Positions 5,983 through 10,702 of a stretch of 10,702 nt of DNA are shown here, in pieces; position 1 is the first letter of the stretch; every line of letters starts with the position of its first letter. The notes below the pieces were generated by a model. That model was not told the DNA's origin. It was given only the letters and a program-made list of their open reading frames with translations, and searched no databases. Where the stretch lies: contig JAESSR010000173.1 in NCBI GenBank assembly GCA_016764015.1, positions 1-10,702 of the forward strand. The letters run 5' to 3'. This DNA is from Phycisphaerales bacterium. Lineage in GTDB: Bacteria; Planctomycetota; Phycisphaerae; Phycisphaerales; UBA1924. The position numbers and the translations under genes were made by a program.

Positions 5983-7908
5983 TTACGCTTTTCCTTCGTT
6001 TTCTTGACCGGCTTTGGGTTGCGTCTCGATGATCTCTACCTCGATGCGCATCGCGGTGGCGGAAACCACCTTGACGCCAACACCAGCTTCAATCGTGCCA
6101 ATGGCTGCGTACACATCAACGATCTGATCACCAAAGTCTGCTTGTCCGATCGGGCACAGCAGTGTGGTCGTCACGCCCTCGCTGCCGACACGCACGCTGC
6201 CGTCATCAACGACGATTGCATGGAGCATAGATTTGACAGGCATCCCGCCGACGCCGCTGGCGCCGCTCAAGATGAACTTGTTGAAGATCGGCAGTTCATG
6301 AGCATTCTTGATGATGAGCCACCATCCGATCCCCGCGGTAATGAACGCCAAGAGCACAGTGATCGCACCGTTCATGAGATCCTGCTGCATATTGGGATTG
6401 GACATTGTGCCACCCGATGAAACAAAGGTGCCGATCAGCCCGCCGAACAACGCGATGATCCCGATGACCCCAAAGACCCCGAACCCAGGGATGATAAACG
6501 CTTCGATTGCCAAGCAGCTAATGCCAACGATAATCGCGATCAGTTCCCACCACCCGCTTAATCCGATCATCGCGCTCGGGCCAAGGAGCAACGCGAGGGC
6601 ACCAACTGCAATCGCACCAGCGAGCCCTGTCCCAGCCATGATCATCTCGACCACAATCGCAACCAAAAAGACCGCGACCAGAAAGAACTTGACAGGTAAA
6701 CTCGTTAAGAATCGAATAGTTTTTTCCGAGCCGCTCATTTTGACACGAGCCAGCTCTTTGGCGCCTAAAAAAGTCTTGAGTTCTTCATCGTCCTGGATGA
6801 TCCCCGACGAGAAACCAAAGTATTCGAGCTGGTCATCACGCATGACGATCGCCGCTGATCCATCGGTGATGTACCCGATGAGTCGATATTTCCCGTGATC
6901 CGCAGGAGTAAACAGATGGCGGCTTGATGCCAACTCAAGCCCGACACCTTCTTCTGGATTCCTGAAGACTCGTTCTATGTCCTCAAGTGTTGGGCTCGCC
7001 GGACGATACGCGTTTGGATCATCTATCGCTTCTTCATCTTGCGGAACATTCTGCCCACTTTGATCAGTACCAGCATCAGCTTCATCTTTGTTTTCATCGG
7101 TTGACTCCTCCTCAGATTCATCTCGTGTATTCGTCGGATCGCGATATGTTTGCACGCCTCCGGTCACCTCGGCCAGCATCGGTTTGCCCCGGATCACTTC
7201 GCCGCCGAAGAGAAAACGATATTCTTCTTCATTTACCGCCAGACGCTGTCCGGTCTCAATATTCTCGACAAACCATAACTCGACCCCGTCAACAACAATC
7301 GCCTGCACCAGATACTCGTCGTAGCCGCTCCGTCGAGCAGAGTCCGTCACCTCTGCCATTAATGGGGGGAGATACTTCGTCCGCTCCGTCGGGGATAACG
7401 CCTTGATCCCTGTCGGCCCAATCTGAATCACAAACGCATCGCCCATCGACGCAGGATCACTCGTCACGATCTCGTTGCACGCCAACGCAATAATCGCTCC
7501 GCCCGAATATGCATCCGGGCGCACCCATGCGACACTATTGGTAATCGACGAAGTCTTGATGATATTTGAGATTTCGAGCACCGCCCCCAGTTCGCCACCG
7601 GGGGAGTTAATCTCGATCACCATCGCGTCATACCCTGCATCTTCGGCGGCTTTGATGCGTCGCTTGATGGAGATCGCCGTCACACGATCAATCGCCCCTT
7701 CAACCGTGATCACCGCGATTCGGTCCGCCTGTCGCCAGGCAGGGACGGATACGATTGGTGCCGTCGGTGTCTGTGCAGTGCTGGTGCTTGCAGCATCATC
7801 GGCCAACGATGTGGTCGAAGCGGCGAATCCAAAAATGAGACAGAGCCCGATCGCTATCCGATTCAAGCCCCGTATCACCGATCTGTTGTTAAGTAAAAGT
7901 GTTTTCAC
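5983..7908 (-). CDS. nfeD: NfeD1b-type membrane-bound serine protease (ClpP class)
   Basis: The 641-residue product has a signal peptide (residues 1-36, cleavage after SLA), a ClpP/crotonase-fold protease domain (about 60-205), an acidic linker (about 258-297, rich in D and E), a cluster of four to five hydrophobic segments (about 405-535) and a C-terminal OB-fold (about 570-625). In the protease domain INSPGGELGAVLEISNII holds the oxyanion region, Ser135 in AYSGGAIIALACNEI fits the nucleophile, and Lys178 in RTKYLPPLMAEV fits the general base. Their spacing of 43 is close to the 41 of the Ser97-Lys138 dyad of Pyrococcus PH1510. PH1510 cleaves stomatin, so the SPFH protein FloA or its clients are plausible partners here. 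The protein is much longer than the roughly 440-residue B. subtilis homologue because of the linker and surrounding insertion. Translation appears to start at GTG 7908; no upstream ATG is in frame and no Shine-Dalgarno is evident. The gene is 32 bases after the FAH-family gene. Confidence 0.93.
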   Translation of the reverse strand: MKTLLLNNRSVIRGLNRIAIGLCLIFGFAASTTSLADDAASTSTAQTPTAPIVSVPAWRQADRIAVITVEGAIDRVTAISIKRRIKAAEDAGYDAMVIEINSPGGELGAVLEISNIIKTSSITNSVAWVRPDAYSGGAIIALACNEIVTSDPASMGDAFVIQIGPTGIKALSPTERTKYLPPLMAEVTDSARRSGYDEYLVQAIVVDGVELWFVENIETGQRLAVNEEEYRFLFGGEVIRGKPMLAEVTGGVQTYRDPTNTRDESEEESTDENKDEADAGTDQSGQNVPQDEEAIDDPNAYRPASPTLEDIERVFRNPEEGVGLELASSRHLFTPADHGKYRLIGYITDGSAAIVMRDDQLEYFGFSSGIIQDDEELKTFLGAKELARVKMSGSEKTIRFLTSLPVKFFLVAVFLVAIVVEMIMAGTGLAGAIAVGALALLLGPSAMIGLSGWWELIAIIVGISCLAIEAFIIPGFGVFGVIGIIALFGGLIGTFVSSGGTMSNPNMQQDLMNGAITVLLAFITAGIGWWLIIKNAHELPIFNKFILSGASGVGGMPVKSMLHAIVVDDGSVRVGSEGVTTTLLCPIGQADFGDQIVDVYAAIGTIEAGVGVKVVSATAMRIEVEIIETQPKAGQENEGKA

Positions 7909-7940
7909 ATCGTCATCATACGGGATTCATTGCCTGAAAC

Positions 7941-8672
7941 TCATCCAAATCGCACCTGATTGTTCAATAACCCAATCCCCGCGATCTCTACCTCAACCAC
8001 ATCCCCGTCCTGCAACCAAACCGCAGGCTCCCTCGCCATCCCAACACCGCTCGGCGTTCCCGTCAAAATCACCGTTCCCGCAGCAAGCGTTGTCCCTTTG
8101 CTGAGTTCTTCGATGAGCACATCCACCGGGAACATCATCTGGGCCGTCGTCGCATCTTGCATGACCTCACCATTCACCCGGCACACGATCCGTAAGTTCT
8201 TCACATCATGCCCGTTCGATTTCAACTCATTGAGTGTCACAACCCGTGGCCCAAGCGGGCAAAAAGTATCAAACCCTTTGCCACGACAGAACTGCCCGCC
8301 AGATCCCTTCTTCTGCCACCACCGCGCGGAGACATCGTTGGCACATGTGAATCCAAGAACATAGCTCATCGCATCTTCACGCGAAACATCCTTGCAATCT
8401 TTGCCGATGATCATCGCGAGTTCGGCTTCGAAGTCTGTTTGGTTCCCGCCGCAAGATTCATCGCAAGCGATGGGGGGGATGACAATATCATCTCCATCAC
8501 AGCACACACTCATCACATTCTTCGTAAACACCATCGGGCGATCCGGCGCATCGAGCCCTTGCTCTGCGGCATGGGCGACATAGTTCCGCCCGATCCCAAA
8601 GATTTGACGAATAGGAATAGAACCAGATGGAGTCGCAATCTCGCTGTGGGTCGGTGTGGTGTGTATCTTCAT
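7941..8672 (-). CDS. Fumarylacetoacetate hydrolase (FAH) family protein
   Basis: Members of this metal-dependent family hydrolyse or decarboxylate C-C bonds in 2,4-diketo acids and related compounds, in the cytoplasm. The 243-residue product is the single FAH domain with little N-terminal extension. Seen in the sequence: GIGRNYVAHAAEQG (26-39), PMVFTKN (46-52), the metal-binding DFEAELAMIIGK with Glu82 and Glu84, ANDVSARWWQ with the third ligand Asp113, CRGKGFDTFCPLGP (129-142) and TGTPSGVGM (204-212). All expected ligands are present, so it is probably active; the substrate cannot be told (acylpyruvate hydrolase or oxaloacetate decarboxylase-like activity are common in this subgroup). Seven or eight cysteines is a high count for this size. 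The start ATG 8672 has only a poorly spaced GAGG. It lies just upstream of nfeD with no terminator between, so cotranscription is possible without implying shared function. Confidence 0.92.
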   Translation of the reverse strand: MKIHTTPTHSEIATPSGSIPIRQIFGIGRNYVAHAAEQGLDAPDRPMVFTKNVMSVCCDGDDIVIPPIACDESCGGNQTDFEAELAMIIGKDCKDVSREDAMSYVLGFTCANDVSARWWQKKGSGGQFCRGKGFDTFCPLGPRVVTLNELKSNGHDVKNLRIVCRVNGEVMQDATTAQMMFPVDVLIEELSKGTTLAAGTVILTGTPSGVGMAREPAVWLQDGDVVEVEIAGIGLLNNQVRFG

Positions 8673-8714
8673 GCCTCAATCGTATCGCCATCAAATCCAT
8701 TTGGCCTGCGCCAT

Positions 8715-8740
8715 AAAAAACCCCGGCAGAGATGCCGGGG
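8715..8740 (-). terminator. Intrinsic terminator of the LVIVD-repeat gene
   Basis: On the minus strand CCCCGGCA, loop TCTC, TGCCGGGG forms a perfect 8-bp GC-rich stem (8721-8728 with 8733-8740) followed by six T's (8720-8715). It lies 25 bases past the stop of the LVIVD gene and isolates it from the FAH-nfeD-floA genes downstream. Confidence 0.9.
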
Positions 8741-8764
8741 CTTGAAAAACATTTTCGTCATCAA

Positions 8765-9763
8765 TCAGTTCGAAGGCATCGCGATCGGGTTTCGCTTTTT
8801 CTTCTTCCTAAAATCAATCACCGTCAGTCCGCCATCCCCATCGGCAACATACCCAATCGATCCCACAACACATATCTCAAACGCCCGATCAGCAGTCCGG
8901 ATCTTGCCGCGAGTTCGGAGCCGATTCGGATTGGAAATATCAACGAGGTAGATCCCCGAATCACTATCTGCTACATACGCCATCGTGCCTTCAATCTCAA
9001 CACTGTATGCAAAGCCCTTCGGCATCCGAATAGTGTCAACAAGCACAGGCTCACTCAAATCAAGAATGGACATCGCAGTGAATCCATACTTTTGATCCGC
9101 AATAAACACATGGCTTCCTTGCAAGGCGATCCCAAACGCCTCGTCACTGCTCTTGGTCGTGCTGATCTCAATTGGCTTGGTTGGATCAGTCACATCAAGA
9201 ATCACCAATCCCGATTTCCGATCACCAACAAACGCCTTCGTCCCAACAACCTCAATCGATGGCGCCGAATGCTGAGTATCGAACCTCCCAATCCGCACAG
9301 GAGCCAACGGGTCAGAAGCATCAAAGACAAGCACGCCTTCTCCGCCCCCAGAGGTATACACCGTCGTGCCGACAACATCAATGCCGGTGATTTCACCGAT
9401 ATCTGTCGTCGTTCCGATCAGCGTGGGCGAACTCGGATCACGAACATCAATAATCGAAAATCCTTGGAGCCCTCCCGCGACATACGCGGTACCACCAACG
9501 ATGCGGATTTTGTGGACATAACCTACTTTGCTAAATGTTCCCATGAGTTGCGGGCTTGCTGGGTCACGAACATCAAATATCTGCATCCCGCCGCGGTAGC
9601 CAACATACGCAAACGCGCCAACAACCTCAACACTCTTTGTGTATCCGGGCATTTCGACAGTAGCAACAATCCGCTGATCAAGTTTCTCTTCGTCAGCAAA
9701 CCCAATCCCATTGCTCGCAAACAACCCAACGCTCATCAAGCCCGCAACAAACAACTGACGCAT
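8765..9763 (-). CDS. Exported LVIVD-repeat beta-propeller protein
   Basis: The 332-residue product has a signal peptide (MRQLFVAGLMSVGLFASNG..., cleavage after GFA at residue 23) and then seven tandem repeats of about 42 residues of the LVIVD type. Each reads roughly I-x-V-x-G-x-x-A-Y-V-A-x-x-x-x-G-h-x-I-h-D-h-x-D-P-x-x-P; examples are AYVGYRGGMQIFDVRDPASP, AFVGDRKSGLVILDVTDP and AYVADSDSGIYLVDISNP. Seven repeats fit one complete seven-bladed propeller. Such proteins are exported or surface proteins with presumed binding roles; no catalytic motif is seen. The tail RKKKKRNP is strongly basic. ATG 9763 is chosen over GTG 9772 because AAAGG at 9776-9772 lies 8 bases before the ATG and overlaps the GTG. 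The gene is monocistronic, with its own promoter candidate and terminator. Confidence 0.9.
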   Translation of the reverse strand: MRQLFVAGLMSVGLFASNGIGFADEEKLDQRIVATVEMPGYTKSVEVVGAFAYVGYRGGMQIFDVRDPASPQLMGTFSKVGYVHKIRIVGGTAYVAGGLQGFSIIDVRDPSSPTLIGTTTDIGEITGIDVVGTTVYTSGGGEGVLVFDASDPLAPVRIGRFDTQHSAPSIEVVGTKAFVGDRKSGLVILDVTDPTKPIEISTTKSSDEAFGIALQGSHVFIADQKYGFTAMSILDLSEPVLVDTIRMPKGFAYSVEIEGTMAYVADSDSGIYLVDISNPNRLRTRGKIRTADRAFEICVVGSIGYVADGDGGLTVIDFRKKKKRNPIAMPSN

Positions 9764-9771
9764 AGAAAACA

Positions 9772-9776
9772 CCTTT
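9772..9776 (-). promoter_or_regulatory. Ribosome binding site deciding the LVIVD gene start
   Basis: AAAGG on the minus strand lies 8 bases before ATG 9763. It overlaps the alternative GTG at 9772, so the ATG is the better start. Confidence 0.55.
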
Positions 9777-9803
9777 CAAAGGAATAAAAAACAAGAGCCG
9801 CTC

Positions 9804-9832
9804 ATTTATACTATTGCATATTGCATCAACTA
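9804..9832 (-). promoter_or_regulatory. Candidate promoter for the LVIVD gene
   Basis: In the 132-base divergent spacer, minus-strand TATAAA (within 9810-9804) could be a -10 box with a weak TAGTTG -35 (9832-9827) 16 bases upstream. The spacer contains a short direct repeat ATTGCAT-ATTGCAT (9813-9826 region). No clear plus-strand promoter for the MFS gene was found in 9773-9895. Confidence 0.35.
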
Positions 9833-9895
9833 GCAACCCCAAACTCTCTCCCGCCCACAATCCGCCTTTTCAGCCTTCCGCGCCAACAATCCACC

Positions 9896-10702
9896 GTGCC
9901 TGACCCATCTTCAAATCCTCATAGCACGAACAGTGATTCGACCAAGCCCAAGCGGTTTCGTCGTCCTCTTGTAAAAAGACCCGCTTCGCCTGTCAAACTC
10001 ATCACCCTCGCCTTCCTCTCCTTCCACCCCAACGCCATGCCCTGGCTCTCTCGCGCAAACTACGCCCACGAACTCCGCGCGGCCTTTTTCCTCCCATGGG
10101 CAATCGCCGCCACCGAAGGCGGCGTCATCGGGTTCATCGTCCGTAAACTCTACGAGGGTGTTGTCGATGACACCACGCTCAACTACTTCGCAGGCGCACT
10201 CATCGCCGCCCCCGCGCTCGCCAACATCACCTCTTTCATCTGGGCAACCCTCGCCCATGGCAAGCGCAAAATTCCATTCATCACCGCCCTCCAGCTCGGC
10301 GTACTCATCTCCATCGCAATGATGGCTATGGCCCCCAAAACACCGAGCGGCTTGTACATGCTCGTCGCCGCGGCGTTCAGCGCACGCATCCTCCTCGCAG
10401 GCATCGTCACCGTCCGCGCCACCATCTGGGGCGTCAACTACCCAACAGACCGCGCTAAACTTACCGGTAAAGTGCAGACTGTGTCCGTTTCCATCACTTC
10501 GCTCATCGCCATCGGGCTCGGCGCTGCGATGCAGTACAACGAAAACGCATACCGCATCTTCATCCCCACCGGCGGGCTCATCGCCCTCGCCGGCGTCTCC
10601 TCATATGCAAGAATCAGACTCCGCACAGAACGCCTCATTCTCAAAAACGAACAAGAACAAACCGAAGGCAACAATAAAACCTCGCTCCTCTCCGGCTTCA
10701 AA
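9896..10702 (+). CDS. MFS-like multi-spanning membrane transporter, N-terminal part (runs off window)
   Basis: A plus-strand frame is open from upstream of 9896 through the right edge; 269 codons are visible from GTG 9896. After a polar, proline- and arginine-containing N-terminal region (residues 1-33) come hydrophobic segments at about 35-43, 62-82, 97-120, 126-146, 152-180, 194-212 and 216-236, separated by short basic loops (AHGKRK, YPTDRAKLTGK). This pattern fits the first half of a major facilitator-type transporter with a polar loop starting near 238 (RIRLRTERLILKNEQEQTEGN). No substrate motif is recognised. Start options are GTG 9896 or ATG 10037; I prefer 9896 because the downstream ATG would cut into the first hydrophobic region, but neither has a clear Shine-Dalgarno. 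Divergent from the LVIVD gene. Confidence 0.72.
   Translation, partial: MPDPSSNPHSTNSDSTKPKRFRRPLVKRPASPVKLITLAFLSFHPNAMPWLSRANYAHELRAAFFLPWAIAATEGGVIGFIVRKLYEGVVDDTTLNYFAGALIAAPALANITSFIWATLAHGKRKIPFITALQLGVLISIAMMAMAPKTPSGLYMLVAAAFSARILLAGIVTVRATIWGVNYPTDRAKLTGKVQTVSVSITSLIAIGLGAAMQYNENAYRIFIPTGGLIALAGVSSYARIRLRTERLILKNEQEQTEGNNKTSLLSGFK

Noticed and set aside
8732..9787. Long open frame on the plus strand (351 codons) opposite the LVIVD gene
   Set aside because: The minus strand encodes a signal peptide and seven clear LVIVD repeats; the plus frame is rich in Asn, Arg, His and Ile without motifs, and starts inside the terminator hairpin.
9911..10701. Minus-strand open frames of 84-115 codons at the right end
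   Set aside because: They oppose a continuous plus-strand frame with regular hydrophobic segments of a transporter; the minus frames have no coherent protein features.

Overview
The window reads like a bacterial chromosome of moderate GC content, probably a planctomycete and perhaps of the Phycisphaerae type. That placement is an inference from gene families and style: a fused DUF255 protein, a zinc-ribbon membrane protein with a glycine-rich GYEIGYVAIGVG-type segment, an exported LVIVD propeller, and few strong Shine-Dalgarno sequences. No rRNA or other marker gene is present to settle it. I see no tRNA, rRNA, CRISPR array, insertion sequence or phage gene.

Layout. Positions 1-396 (+) hold the 3' end of rpiA (ribose-5-phosphate isomerase A), followed by a hairpin-rich spacer. 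Positions 576-2951 (+) encode a 791-residue DUF255/YyaL-type protein with a thioredoxin-like N-terminus and an added DsbD-alpha-like C-terminal domain. Positions 2967-9763 are all on the minus strand. In transcription order they are: an exported seven-repeat LVIVD beta-propeller protein (9763-8765) ending in an intrinsic terminator; a fumarylacetoacetate hydrolase family enzyme (8672-7941); a long NfeD1b-type membrane protease (7908-5983); a short NfeD-type membrane protein (5982-5479); a FloA flotillin-like protein (5382-4393) followed by an intrinsic terminator; and a membrane protein with two zinc-binding motifs and a tandem 82-residue repeat (4259-2967). From 9896 to the right edge a plus-strand gene encodes the start of an MFS-like multi-spanning membrane protein; it runs out of the window.

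How it fits together. The core is the NfeD-NfeD-FloA block, the same arrangement as yqeZ-yqfA-yqfB type loci, in which a membrane-bound ClpP-class protease, an OB-fold NfeD protein and an SPFH scaffold act together in membrane quality control or membrane microdomains. The two NfeD genes abut as TAA|ATG and are probably translationally coupled. The unrecognised zinc-ribbon membrane protein lies directly downstream of floA on the same strand and is the best candidate for an undescribed partner. Between it and floA lie a terminator and a probable own promoter, so it may be regulated separately.

The most unusual DNA-level feature is a near-perfect 15-bp-arm palindrome with a T-run (2824-2858). 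It looks like the terminator of the minus-strand zinc-ribbon gene but lies inside the last 130 bases of the convergent DUF255 coding sequence.
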